Origin: CAMLIZ01 sp036231905
GTDB lineage: Bacteria; Pseudomonadota; Gammaproteobacteria; Burkholderiales; Burkholderiaceae_C
Direction of reading: 5' to 3'
DNA: 64,000 nucleotides
Assembly: GCF_036231905.1 (NCBI RefSeq)
Contig: NZ_JAZARE010000011.1
Coordinates: 186,001-250,000 of the forward strand
In this document: piece by piece, positions 29,398-38,138 of the stretch
Layout: each line of letters starts with the position of its first letter
How positions within the stretch are numbered: the stretch's first letter is position 1
The notes under the pieces: generated by a model
The model's input: only the letters and a program-made list of their open reading frames with translations
What the model was told of the DNA's origin: nothing
The model's database searches: none
Translations under genes and position numbers: made by a program

Positions 29398-30287
29398 TCT
29401 ATCCGCCGGAGGTTGAGCACCAGGTCCTGGAAGCGAACGGCCAGCGCCTGTACACCGCGGCGGCCGGCCCGGCTGACGGGCCGCTGGTCATCCTGCTGCA
29501 CGGGTTTCCGGAGTTCTCCTTTGGCTGGCGCCACCAGCTGGGCGCGCTGGCTGCGGCCGGCCTGCGCGCGGTGGCGCCGGACCAGCGCGGCTACGGCCTT
29601 TCCAGCAAACCGAAGGGCCACGCCGCCTACGCGCTGCCGGAGCTCGCCCGCGATGTGGTGGCATTGGCCCGGGCGCTGGGCCGCGACCGGTTCAGCGTGG
29701 TTGGGCACGACTGGGGCGGGCTGGTGGCCTGGCAGCTCGCCGCGTGCCACGACGACACGGTGCAGCGTGCCGCCATCCTGAACGCTCCACATCCACAGGC
29801 GCTTCGGCAGCACCTGTGGCGCAGCCCGACGCAAGCCTTGCGAAGCGCCTACATCGCCTTCTTCCAGCTGCCCTGGGCACCCGAAGCCCTGCTGGGCGCC
29901 CACGGCCACGCGCTGCTGGAGCAGGCGCTGGTCGGCAGCAGCCGCGAGGGCACGTTCTCCGAGGAGGAACTGCGCGTCTACCGTGACGCCTGGTCGCAGG
30001 AGGGCGCGCTCACGAGCATGCTGAACTGGTACCGCGCGATCACGTTGAACCGCTCGGCCCGGTGGCCGCGGGTGCGCCTGCCGGTGCGCCTGCTCTGGGG
30101 CGACCGCGACAGCGCGCTGGAAGCGCCGCTGGCCGAAGCGTCGGCCGCCGCCTGCGGGCAAGGGGAAGTGATCCACCTGCCGCAGGCCACCCACTGGCTG
30201 CACCACGAGGAGCCGGAACGGGTGAACGCACTGCTGGTGGAGTTTCTGCAACCGCTGCTCTCCCAGGCGGGCACCTGCCAGACCTGA
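29394..30287 (+). CDS. Alpha/beta hydrolase, epoxide hydrolase-like, coupled to dksA
   Basis: A 297-residue alpha/beta hydrolase. HGFPEFSFGWRHQ holds the oxyanion HGxP motif, the nucleophile Asp lies in VGHDWGGLVAWQ, and the catalytic His in ATHWLHHEEPERV. The Asp nucleophile points to epoxide hydrolases or haloalkane/fluoroacetate dehalogenase-like enzymes rather than esterases. I chose a GTG start whose GTGA overlaps the dksA stop by four bases, which implies translational coupling; the longer open frame is antisense-like arginine-rich sequence. The physiological substrate is unknown. Confidence 0.85.
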   Translation: MIYPPEVEHQVLEANGQRLYTAAAGPADGPLVILLHGFPEFSFGWRHQLGALAAAGLRAVAPDQRGYGLSSKPKGHAAYALPELARDVVALARALGRDRFSVVGHDWGGLVAWQLAACHDDTVQRAAILNAPHPQALRQHLWRSPTQALRSAYIAFFQLPWAPEALLGAHGHALLEQALVGSSREGTFSEEELRVYRDAWSQEGALTSMLNWYRAITLNRSARWPRVRLPVRLLWGDRDSALEAPLAEASAAACGQGEVIHLPQATHWLHHEEPERVNALLVEFLQPLLSQAGTCQT

Positions 30288-30366
30288 CAGGTGTGCGCCG
30301 CGGCCGGCTTCCGTAGAGTAGGAAGCTGGCCGACGTGCGCATGGCGCCGCGGCTCAGGGAGAAACG

Positions 30367-32361
30367 ATGAGTGAGAGCTCCGACACCACCGGTCCGCCTG
30401 CGGGCGGCGACGGCACGCCACAGCAGCTCGACAGGCTGCTGTTCGAAGCGAACCCGCTGCCGCTGTGGATCTACGACCTGCAGACACTTCGCATCCTCGA
30501 CGTCAACGAGGTCGCCTGCCAGAAGTACGGCTACAGCCGCGAAGAGTTCCTGGCGCTGACCATCCGCGACATCCGCCCCCCCGAGGACATTCCCCAGATG
30601 GAAGCGTCGGTGCGGGACACGCCGGAAAAGAGCTTCAACTCCGGCATCTGGCGCCACCGCCTCAAGGACGGCGCGCTGATCAATGTGGAGATCACCTCCC
30701 ACGAGATGATCTATCACGGCCGCCGCACGCGCTTTGTCTGCCCGATCGACGTGACGCAGCGTGTGCGCGCGGAGGCCGCGCTGCGCGAGCGCGAGGCCGG
30801 CCTGCGGCGCGCCCAGGCGCTCACCGCGCTGGGCCATGTGATCACCGGGCCGGACGGCGGCTTCGAGAGCTGGTCCGAAACCCTGCCACAGCTGGCCGGC
30901 ATCCAGCCGGCCGACATGCCCACCAGCACCCGCGAGTGGCTGGGCCGCCTCGTGCATCCGGACGACCGCGAAGCCTTCCGCGCCAAGAGCGTGGAAGCGG
31001 CGCGCACCGGCACCCGCGTGGACGTGGAGTACCGGCTGGTGCAGCCCGGCGGCCGGCTGGTGGAGATTCGCCAGGTGATCGAGCCGATCGAGGGTAGCCG
31101 GGATCCGGCTCACGTGCGCTGGTTCAGCACCTTGCAGGACGTGACCGAGCAGAAGCAGGCGCAGGCGCGGGTGATGCGCCTGAACGAGGAGCTGGAGCAG
31201 CGTGTGCGCGAGCGGACCACGCAGCTCGAGGTGTCCAACCACGAACTGGCGCTGGCCACCGCGGCGGCCGAGCGGGCCAACCGGGCCAAGACAGAGTTCC
31301 TCTCGAACATGAGCCACGAGCTGCGCACGCCGCTGAACGCCATCATCGGCTTCGGGCAGCTGCTGGCCGCACCCAAGGGCCCCCTCGGTTCGCCCGAGCA
31401 GGCCGTGGTGTTCGTCAACCACATCGTGCGCGCCGGCCGCCACCTGCTCACCCTCATCAACGACCTGCTGGACCTGGCGCAGATCGAATCGGGCAAGTTC
31501 AAGGTCGCCATCGACCGGCTGCCCTTGGGCGAAGTGCTGGCCGAATGCCAGGCCATGATCGAGCCGCAGTCGCAGCAACGCGGCATCCGCTTGCTGTTTC
31601 CGGCCGAGGCCGACGTGCAGGTGCTGGCCGACCGCACCCGGCTGAAGCAGGTGCTGCTGAACCTGCTGTCCAACGCGGTGAAATACAACCGCGAACGCGG
31701 CGCGGTGGTGGTGGACCACAGCACCATCGCGCCCGGCCGGGTGCGCATTACCGTGCAGGACACCGGCGGCGGCCCGCGGGCGGTCCAGGTGGAGGCGCTC
31801 TTCCAGCCCTTCAACCGGCTGGGCCAGGAGGCCGGCAGCGCCGAAGGCACCGGCATCGGGCTGGTGGTGACCAAGCGCATGGTGGAGCTGATGGACGGCC
31901 AGATCGGCGTGAACAGCACACCGGGCATGGGCACGCTGTTCTGGGTGGACCTGCCGGCCGAGGTGCCCCACCCGGCCCCCGCCGCGCAGCGCACCACCGT
32001 GCTGGTGGTGGAGGACGACGCCGCCAGCCTGCAACTGGTGCAGCAGGTGCTCGCCGCCCGGCCCGACCTGCAGGTGCTGTGCGCCACCGACGGCCGGCGC
32101 GGCGTGGAGCTGGCGCGCCAGCACCAGCCAGCCCTGATCCTGATGGACAACAACATGCCGCACATGAGCGGGCGCGAAGCGCATGCCCTGTTGCGCCAGG
32201 AGCCGGCCACGGCCAGCATCCCGATCATTGCGCTGAGCGGCAACGCGTCCGCCACGGCGGTGGAGCAGGGCCGCGCCAGCGGCTATGTGGCGTATCTCAC
32301 CAAGCCGCTGGATCCGGCCGAGCTGCAGGCCGCGGTGAACCAGGTGCTCCGGCCGGAGTGA
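30367..32361 (+). CDS. Soluble hybrid sensor histidine kinase with PAS domains and receiver
   Basis: A 664-residue hybrid kinase without membrane segments. Domains: PAS (about 15-130, beginning LLFEANPLPLWIYDLQTLRI), a second PAS/PAC (about 150-270), coiled coil (RLNEELEQRVRERTTQLE), HisKA with His317 (FLSNMSHELRTPLN), HATPase (N box NLLSNAVKYN, G boxes DTGGG and GTGIGL) and a C-terminal receiver with phospho-acceptor Asp594 (LILMDNNMP) and Lys of LTKPLDP. It senses a cytoplasmic signal, perhaps a small ligand or redox state, and passes phosphate to an unlinked phosphotransfer protein. The partner regulator is not in this window. Confidence 0.92.
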   Translation: MSESSDTTGPPAGGDGTPQQLDRLLFEANPLPLWIYDLQTLRILDVNEVACQKYGYSREEFLALTIRDIRPPEDIPQMEASVRDTPEKSFNSGIWRHRLKDGALINVEITSHEMIYHGRRTRFVCPIDVTQRVRAEAALREREAGLRRAQALTALGHVITGPDGGFESWSETLPQLAGIQPADMPTSTREWLGRLVHPDDREAFRAKSVEAARTGTRVDVEYRLVQPGGRLVEIRQVIEPIEGSRDPAHVRWFSTLQDVTEQKQAQARVMRLNEELEQRVRERTTQLEVSNHELALATAAAERANRAKTEFLSNMSHELRTPLNAIIGFGQLLAAPKGPLGSPEQAVVFVNHIVRAGRHLLTLINDLLDLAQIESGKFKVAIDRLPLGEVLAECQAMIEPQSQQRGIRLLFPAEADVQVLADRTRLKQVLLNLLSNAVKYNRERGAVVVDHSTIAPGRVRITVQDTGGGPRAVQVEALFQPFNRLGQEAGSAEGTGIGLVVTKRMVELMDGQIGVNSTPGMGTLFWVDLPAEVPHPAPAAQRTTVLVVEDDAASLQLVQQVLAARPDLQVLCATDGRRGVELARQHQPALILMDNNMPHMSGREAHALLRQEPATASIPIIALSGNASATAVEQGRASGYVAYLTKPLDPAELQAAVNQVLRPE

Positions 32362-32436
32362 GCGCGCCGCATGCCGGGCCCCCCTGCCGGCGCGCGAGTG
32401 GGCACAATGGCGCCTTTGCCGCTCCGCCGACGCTTC

Positions 32437-33075
32437 ATGTCCTCCACTCCTCCGCAGACCGCAACCGCCTCCGCCGAATCGAACGCAGCGGCCTGCGCCG
32501 ACCAGCTGAAGGCGCTGTTCCCGGCGCTTTTTGTCGGCCCCGCCAAACCCCTGAAGCTGAAGATCCAGGCCGACATCCAGGAGCGTGCGCCCGGCAGTTT
32601 CACCAAGCAGGCGCTGTCGGCCTTCTTCCGGCGCTACACCGGCAGCACCTCGTACCTGATCGCGCTCACGCGCTCGCCGCACCGCTTCGATCTCGACGGC
32701 CAGCCCGCCGGCGAGATCAGCGAAGAGCACCGCAAGGCGGCCACGGAAGAACTGGAGCGCCGCCGCGCCAACCAGCAGGCGCGGCGCGCGGTGGAGGACG
32801 AACAGCGCCGCAACCGCGCCCAGCTGCTGCGCGACTACGAACGCACCACCCTCACTCGCGCCAACTTCTGTGCCCTCAAGGGAGTGGAAGAAGCCGAACT
32901 CGATGGCCTGCTGGACATCGCGCGCAAGGAGGCCGCCGAAGCGCCACCGCCGCGCCGTGACGGCCCCGGCCGCCCACCGCAGCGCCCCCAGCGCCCGCCC
33001 AGGCCCCAGGGCCGGCCTGACCGCCCCGACCGACCGCGCCAGGACGGCAAGCCGCAGCGCGAACGCAGCGCCTGA
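32437..33075 (+). CDS. ProQ/FinO-family RNA chaperone
   Basis: A 212-residue RNA-binding protein. The ProQ/FinO domain runs about 22-125: LKALFPALFVGPAKPLKLKI, ADIQERAPGSFTKQALSAFF and YLIALTRSPHRFDLDG are typical. After a charged helical stretch the C-terminal 45 residues are rich in Pro, Arg, Asp and Gly, a disordered tail seen in several betaproteobacterial ProQ-like proteins. It should bind structured sRNAs and mRNA 3' ends. The start at 32437 is chosen because the domain begins shortly after and the longer frame adds an unlike segment. No neighbour is clearly linked. Confidence 0.9.
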   Translation: MSSTPPQTATASAESNAAACADQLKALFPALFVGPAKPLKLKIQADIQERAPGSFTKQALSAFFRRYTGSTSYLIALTRSPHRFDLDGQPAGEISEEHRKAATEELERRRANQQARRAVEDEQRRNRAQLLRDYERTTLTRANFCALKGVEEAELDGLLDIARKEAAEAPPPRRDGPGRPPQRPQRPPRPQGRPDRPDRPRQDGKPQRERSA

Positions 33076-33198
33076 GGGCCGGCCAGGCAGCGCCGGCTGC
33101 CAACAATGCCCGCACTGCCAGGCGCAAATGCCGTAGGCAGCGGCGCGTGCGGCTGCTACGCTGAACGCTCCATGATGGGGACGCCCGCGGAGACCGCC

Positions 33199-34356
33199 AT
33201 GCGGCACTGGATCACGCTCCTGCTTTGCGCATTGCTGGCTGCCTGCGCGAGCGCGCCGCCCGCGGTGCCCGCCCCGACCCAGCTGCTGAAGGACGCGCTT
33301 TTCGCAGCGCCAGCCCGGCCGGTGAGCGCCAAGGAAGTGTTCCGCCTGAGCGACGACATGCGTCGCTTCATCGACCAGCAACTCACTTTCAAGCTGCGCC
33401 AGACCAACGGCAGCCAGCGTGCGCTGGTCGAAACCCTGTACCGGCAGCAGGAGCTCAAGCTCGAATACGACACCGCGCAGACGCGCAACGCGGCTGAAGC
33501 CTTCGCCGCCCGCTCGGGCAATTGCCTGTCCCTGGTGATCATGACGGCCGCCTTCGCCAAGGAGCTGGGCCTGCCGGTGCACTACCAGAGCGCCATCGTT
33601 GAAGACATGTGGAGCCGCACCGGCGACCTGTACTTCGTCAACGGCCATGTGAACCTGGCGCTGGGCCGGCGGCTCGCCGACGCCCGGACCGTCTACGACG
33701 GAGACCAGTACGTGGTGGTGGACTTCCTGCCGGCCTCGGACATCCGCGGCCTGCGCACCCGCGAAATCAGCGAAGCGACCGTGGTGGCGATGTACATGAA
33801 CAACCGTGCCGCCGAAGCGATGGCGCATGGAAACATTGATGACGCGTACTGGCTGGCCCGTGAAGCGGTGCTGCAGGATCCGGCCTTCCGGCCGGCCTAC
33901 AACACCCTGGGCGTGGTGTACCTGCGCGCTGGCCATGCGGCCGAAGCGGACCAGGTGTTCGCCCAGGTGCTGGTGGGCGACCCGGCCAACCTGGTGGCCT
34001 TGTCGAACCGGGCCGCTGCCCTGCGCGCTTTGGGCCGCGACGCTGAAGCCGAAAGAATCACCCAGCGCCTGGCCCAGCTCGAGCCGTATCCACCCTTCCA
34101 CTTCTTCAAGCTGGGCGTGGCCGCCATGGGCACGGGCGACTACCGATCCGCACGCGACTGGTTTGCCAAGGAAGTGGACCGTGCCGGCTATTACCATGAG
34201 TTCCACTTCTGGCTCGGCGTGGCCCACCTGCGGCTGGGCGAGACGGCGCAGGCTCGCCAGCACCTGCAGCTGGCCCTGGAACAAAGCACCACGCGCGGCG
34301 ACCACGACCTGTACGCCGCCAAGCTGGCCCTGCTGAAGTCCAAGCGCACCCAGTAG
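33199..34356 (+). CDS. TPR lipoprotein with transglutaminase-like N-terminal domain
   Basis: A 385-residue lipoprotein (signal peptide with lipobox LAAC, Cys16). The N-terminal part (about 60-200) has the order Cys-His-Asp of the transglutaminase/cysteine-protease fold: SGNCLSLVIMTAAFAKELG, FVNGHVNLALG, YVVVDFLP. The C-terminal half has TPR motifs (AYWLAREAVLQDPAFRPAYN, AGHAAEADQVFAQVLVGDPA and more). I chose the ATG at 33199 since GGAG is well placed and the signal peptide begins there; an earlier ATG exists at 33172. A role in peptide or envelope processing is possible, but not established. Confidence 0.78.
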   Translation: MRHWITLLLCALLAACASAPPAVPAPTQLLKDALFAAPARPVSAKEVFRLSDDMRRFIDQQLTFKLRQTNGSQRALVETLYRQQELKLEYDTAQTRNAAEAFAARSGNCLSLVIMTAAFAKELGLPVHYQSAIVEDMWSRTGDLYFVNGHVNLALGRRLADARTVYDGDQYVVVDFLPASDIRGLRTREISEATVVAMYMNNRAAEAMAHGNIDDAYWLAREAVLQDPAFRPAYNTLGVVYLRAGHAAEADQVFAQVLVGDPANLVALSNRAAALRALGRDAEAERITQRLAQLEPYPPFHFFKLGVAAMGTGDYRSARDWFAKEVDRAGYYHEFHFWLGVAHLRLGETAQARQHLQLALEQSTTRGDHDLYAAKLALLKSKRTQ

Positions 34357-34429
34357 CTTGGCTTGCCGGCCATGCCGGCACCCCGCTTGCTGCTCGGGCA
34401 GGGATGTCCACTGCCCGAAGGAGCCTTTC

Positions 34430-34882
34430 ATGAACCGGATCTCATCTTCCGCCGCCCTGGCGCTTGCGGCCGCATTCGCGCCTTGGGCCGCTCAAGCGGG
34501 CCCGGTCGCCATCCAGACCGGCCCGGTGCACACCGAAATGAACATGATGGACACCAACAGCGACGGCAAGCTCACCCCCGAGGAACACGCCGCCGGCGCA
34601 CAGCGCATGTTCCAGGCCATGGATGCCGACAAGGACGGCCGCGTCACCGCCGCCGAGATGGACGCTGCGCACCAGAAGATCACCGGCGAGAAGAGCAAGC
34701 CGGGCGACATGCCGGCAGCCGAAAAGATCCGCACCATCGACAGCAATGGCGACGGCGTGCTGACGGCCGAGGAACATGCGGCCGGCTCACGCCGCATGTT
34801 CGAGGCCATGGACGTCAACCACGACCGGCAGCTCACCTTCCCCGAACTCGCCAGCGGGCACCGGCGCCTGCAGGGCCGGTAG
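34430..34882 (+). CDS. Secreted EF-hand calcium-binding protein
   Basis: A 150-residue exported protein (signal peptide 1-23, ending AQA). It has four EF-hand loops: DTNSDGKLTPEE, DADKDGRVTAAE, DSNGDGVLTAEE and DVNHDRQLTFPE. The first three have the usual Asp, Asp/Asn, Asp, Glu ligands; the last lacks the Gly at position 6 and is weaker. Loops pair as two EF-hand units that look like an internal duplication (EEHAAGAQRMFQAMD versus EEHAAGSRRMFEAMD). AAGGAG precedes the ATG. It probably buffers or senses calcium in the periplasm. It follows the transglutaminase-like gene but has its own leader. Confidence 0.88.
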   Translation: MNRISSSAALALAAAFAPWAAQAGPVAIQTGPVHTEMNMMDTNSDGKLTPEEHAAGAQRMFQAMDADKDGRVTAAEMDAAHQKITGEKSKPGDMPAAEKIRTIDSNGDGVLTAEEHAAGSRRMFEAMDVNHDRQLTFPELASGHRRLQGR

Positions 34883-34890
34883 CCGGGGCC

Positions 34891-35250
34891 TCAGCTGGTG
34901 GACGAGCCGCTGCCCGGCATGCCGGGTGGCAGCTGCACCGTGACCAGCAGCGACGCGTCGCGCAGCGCCCGCACGGTATAGCGCGTCTGCGCCGGCAGCA
35001 GCACCAGCTGCTGGGCTGAGAGCTGGCAGGCGCCGCCCTCTCCTTCGAGCGCCACTTCACCCTCGATGCACTGCACCGTCACTTCGCCGTACACGCTGTG
35101 CGGCGGCAGCGCCTGGCCGGCGGGCAGCACGATGCGCATGAGCTCCAGCGAATGTGTCTTCAGGATCGCGTGGTTGGCGGACCGGTTCAGCTGGTCGCCG
35201 AGCGGCGAAATGTCGATCGCTTGCCAAGGCTTGGCGTGGGACAAGGCCAT
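34891..35250 (-). CDS. Small cupin-fold protein
   Basis: A 119-residue single-domain protein. SHAKPWQAIDISPLGD leads into a cupin barrel: LPPHSVYGEVTVQCIEGEVAL (cupin motif 1 with only one His) and LVLLPAQTRYTVRALRDASL (motif 2). The His/Glu metal ligands of classic cupins are mostly missing, so an enzyme is unlikely; related proteins are simply called cupin. The start at 35250 has GGAG. Adjacent on the same strand is the SGNH protein (93 bp upstream), and EF-hand is convergent. Confidence 0.75.
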   Translation of the reverse strand: MALSHAKPWQAIDISPLGDQLNRSANHAILKTHSLELMRIVLPAGQALPPHSVYGEVTVQCIEGEVALEGEGGACQLSAQQLVLLPAQTRYTVRALRDASLLVTVQLPPGMPGSGSSTS

Positions 35251-35342
35251 GAAGATGCTCCGGAAAGTGCACTCCCTGGCCCACCAGCCAACCGTGTGCC
35301 ATGCCCCGGGCGCAGCCGCATCCGCTGTGGTGTCCGCCGGGG

Positions 35343-36215
35343 CTACGGAGGCAGCACGCGGTTGAGCTCGGCCGCCAGCACCTGCGCCAGCCTGCGGTAG
35401 CCGCCCGGATTGGGATGGATCTCGTTCACCCAGTCCGCGCTGTTGCCGGTGCTGCCGAGGGCCGCCCGCTCCAGCGTGCCGCGGGTGTCCACCACCACCA
35501 CGCCCGGCAGCGCGGCCGACCCGCCAGCGCGTGCGTCCAAGGCCAACAGGGCCTGCGCCAGGCGGTCCACCAGGAAGTCGGTCACCTGCACCTGCAGCGC
35601 CGGTGCCAGGCCACGCGCCTGGAATGCCGGGAACAGCCACGGTCCGCGCACCGGCGCGAACAGGAAGGAGGCCGGCGCACCGCGTGGCGTGGGGTAGTCG
35701 TAGGTATGCAGCACCACCGGCACGCCCACACTCAGGCTGCCCGGGGCATCGCGCAATGCGACGATGCGCGCCACGTCCTGCTGCACGCTGCCCAGCAAGC
35801 TCTCCAGCAGGTCGAGATCGACGTGGCTTTGCGGCTGCGCCGGATCACCCTGAGGCGCCGGCCGCAGCAGCGTGTGCACCTCTTCCATCAGGTCGTTGCC
35901 GCCGCCGCTGAGCAGCAGCGCATCCCAGCGGTAATTGAACCGGGGCTTGGCCAGCAGGCGCACCAGGTCCGGGTTGCCGGCCAGCGCCGCCATGTGCCGC
36001 AAGGTGTCGCCCGGATAGGCCAGGTTGAAGATCTGCGCGCTGTCGCGCAGGCGCAGCTCCAGCAGCAGGTTGGACGACGGCAGGCCGGAGATCGTGAACC
36101 ACGAGTCGCCTTCGGCCAGCAGGTGCCAGCGGAACTGCGGATCGTCCAGCAGGTACGGGCCTTCACCCGATCCCAGCTGCAGGGGCTGCAGGACCTGGGG
36201 CGCGAACATCGGCAT
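35343..36215 (-). CDS. SGNH/GDSL-type hydrolase, cytoplasmic
   Basis: A 290-residue protein with SGNH blocks: LLAEGDSWFTIS (block I, Ser), GNPDLVRLLAK region with Gly, SGGGNDLMEE (block III, Asn) and NEIHPNPGGYRRLA (block V, His; the usual Asp partner is Asn or the Glu next to it). No signal peptide is visible, unlike most esterases of this group. The ATG at 36215 follows CAGGAG. It may be an acyl-esterase or lysophospholipase-like enzyme; the substrate cannot be told. Confidence 0.75.
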   Translation of the reverse strand: MPMFAPQVLQPLQLGSGEGPYLLDDPQFRWHLLAEGDSWFTISGLPSSNLLLELRLRDSAQIFNLAYPGDTLRHMAALAGNPDLVRLLAKPRFNYRWDALLLSGGGNDLMEEVHTLLRPAPQGDPAQPQSHVDLDLLESLLGSVQQDVARIVALRDAPGSLSVGVPVVLHTYDYPTPRGAPASFLFAPVRGPWLFPAFQARGLAPALQVQVTDFLVDRLAQALLALDARAGGSAALPGVVVVDTRGTLERAALGSTGNSADWVNEIHPNPGGYRRLAQVLAAELNRVLPP

Positions 36216-36272
36216 GGTGGGCTCCTGGTTGCGGCTGGCCTGCACTAGCGCGGCAGCGGATGTGCCTGCTGC

Positions 36273-36482
36273 CTATTCGCCCCGGGGCACTTGCGGCCCG
36301 GCGGCGCAGCGTGGGCACAGGCAGGCCTGGTTGCGCTGCGCCTCGGGCACGCGCGCCAGCGCCTCGCGCGACACGGTGGCCCGGCTGCACCAGCAGTCGA
36401 CGTCGAAGCGGCCGCACCGGGCGGGCGCACAGTCGTTGGGCCCGCCGCACAGCGGGCAGCGCAGGTTGGGCAATGGCTGCAT
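36273..36482 (-). CDS. Cysteine-rich CWC-family small protein
   Basis: A 69-residue protein with nine cysteines: RCPLCGGPNDCAPARCGRFD, DCWCSRATVS, ACLCPRCAAG. The spacing Cys-x2-Cys ... Cys-Trp-Cys ... Cys-x-Cys-x2-Cys is the pattern of the cysteine-rich CWC family, presumed metal-binding (zinc or iron-sulphur); no function is established. It begins 14 bp after the MFS exporter stop on the same strand and is probably cotranscribed with it. Confidence 0.82.
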   Translation of the reverse strand: MQPLPNLRCPLCGGPNDCAPARCGRFDVDCWCSRATVSREALARVPEAQRNQACLCPRCAAGPQVPRGE

Positions 36483-36496
36483 GCGGCCACTATGCC

Positions 36497-38116
36497 TCAG
36501 CGCTCCACCGCCTGGGCCAGGTACCGCGACACGGCGGGCGGCGTGTCGCCGATGTGGAAGGCCAAGCGGCGCTCGCGCAGCGCGATGTCGAAGGCCGTCA
36601 TGCGCTCGAAATGGCGCAGGTGCTCCACCCATGATTCATCGACGAACTGCTCCACGTAGCGCCCGTTGTCGGCGGCATCGCGAAACAGGCTCCACGACAA
36701 TACGCCATGGCGCAGCCGGTTGCGCCGGCTTTCCTGCATCACCGCCAGGAACTGCGGCGCGGTGGCCGGATCGATGCGGTACTCGATGGTGATCAGCACC
36801 GGCCCTTCGTGGGGACCCAGGTCGATGTCGGTGCCGGCGGGCCGGGTGAACTCCGCCGGGGTGAGGTCCTCGCTCACGAGGCCGGCTTCGAGCCGGAAGC
36901 GGCGGGTGACCGCCAGGCTGAGCACCGCCCCGATGGCGGCGCACACCAGGCTGGTGCGCACGTCGGTCCAGGTGGCCACCTGGCCCCACAGCGCCGCACC
37001 AGCCGCGCTGCTGCCCATCAGCGCCATCTGGTAGATCGACATGCCGCGCGCCCGCACCCAGTCCGGCAAGGCGAGCTGCGCCGACACGGTGAGCGAATTG
37101 GCCGCCGTGATCCAGGCGGCGCCCGCCACGATCATCGCGGCGCCGGCCACTTGGGGGTTGGGCGCCACGCCCAGCACCAGCATGGCCGCTGCCTGCAGCA
37201 CCGTGCCATAGGCCACCAGCCCGTCGCGTGACACGCTGGCACGCAGGCGCGGCAGGTACAGCGCCGCCACGATGGCGCCGGCGCCCATGCAGGCGAGCAG
37301 CAGCGTGAAGGTGCCTGCGCCGCCACCGTGCAGGCCCTTGGCCACCAGCGGCAGCAAACCGAGCATCGCCATGGACTGCAGGAAGAACAGCGCCACCCGC
37401 AGCAGCACCGCATGCATGCGGCGCGACTGGCGCACGTACTGCAGCCCCACCCGCATGGCGCCGAGGAAGCGCTCGGCCGGCAGCGCGCTGGCCTTCTCCT
37501 CGCGCTTCCAGCGCCGGATCACGAAGGCGGCGCCGACCGACAGCACGGCGTTCAAGGCGAACACATAGGCGCTGCCCAGCGCGGCGATGATGGCGCCGGC
37601 CACGATCGGGCCGATGATGCGCGAGGCGTTCATCGCCACGCCGTTGAGCGCCAGGGCGGTGGGCAGGTGCTGGCGCGGCACCACCTCCGGCACGATGGCC
37701 GCGAACACCGGCCAGCGCATGGCCAGGCCCACGCCGTTGGCGAAGGTGAGCAGCAACAGCAGCGGCGCGTTCATCGCCCCGAACACCACCACCGCGCACA
37801 CCAGCAGCGCCACCGCGGCCACCCATACCTGGGTGACCATGAAATAGCGCCGGCGGTCGGCGATGTCCGCCAGCGCACCGCTGGGCAGCCCGAGCAGGAA
37901 CACCGGCAAGGTGGAGGCCGACTGCACCAGCGCCACCATCACCGGCGAGTTGCTCAGCGAGGTCATCAGCCAGGCAGCGGCCACATCGTTCATCCACATG
38001 CAGACGTTGGCCGTCACCCACACGCCCCACAACATGCCGAACACCGGGTTGGCGGTCAGCGGGGTCCAGGCGGAGATCGGGCGCTCACTGGGCGGGCGTT
38101 CGCGGGGCGCATCCAT
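36497..38116 (-). CDS. MFS transporter (MFS_3 type) with C-terminal monooxygenase-like domain
   Basis: A 539-residue membrane protein. About twelve hydrophobic segments span residues 25-410, with the family loop GALADIADRRRYFMV between helices 2 and 3. MFS_3 members include EntS-type exporters of siderophores or drugs. The last ~115 residues (VLITIEYRIDPATAPQFLAV ... RLRHGVLSWSLFRD) look like a small ferredoxin-fold domain of antibiotic-biosynthesis-monooxygenase type, a fusion known in this group. The start at 38116 (MDAPRERPPSERP) leaves 22 bp to the divergent dioxygenase. Export substrate unknown. Confidence 0.85.
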   Translation of the reverse strand: MDAPRERPPSERPISAWTPLTANPVFGMLWGVWVTANVCMWMNDVAAAWLMTSLSNSPVMVALVQSASTLPVFLLGLPSGALADIADRRRYFMVTQVWVAAVALLVCAVVVFGAMNAPLLLLLTFANGVGLAMRWPVFAAIVPEVVPRQHLPTALALNGVAMNASRIIGPIVAGAIIAALGSAYVFALNAVLSVGAAFVIRRWKREEKASALPAERFLGAMRVGLQYVRQSRRMHAVLLRVALFFLQSMAMLGLLPLVAKGLHGGGAGTFTLLLACMGAGAIVAALYLPRLRASVSRDGLVAYGTVLQAAAMLVLGVAPNPQVAGAAMIVAGAAWITAANSLTVSAQLALPDWVRARGMSIYQMALMGSSAAGAALWGQVATWTDVRTSLVCAAIGAVLSLAVTRRFRLEAGLVSEDLTPAEFTRPAGTDIDLGPHEGPVLITIEYRIDPATAPQFLAVMQESRRNRLRHGVLSWSLFRDAADNGRYVEQFVDESWVEHLRHFERMTAFDIALRERRLAFHIGDTPPAVSRYLAQAVER

Positions 38117-38138
38117 GGGCTGGAACTTAGCACCCGAG

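Noticed and set aside
30040..34431. Very long open frame on the minus strand (over 1400 codons)
   Set aside because: It is antisense to the kinase, proQ-like and lipoprotein genes, rich in His, Gln, Ala and Arg without any domain, and arises from the GC-rich third-position bias of the real genes.
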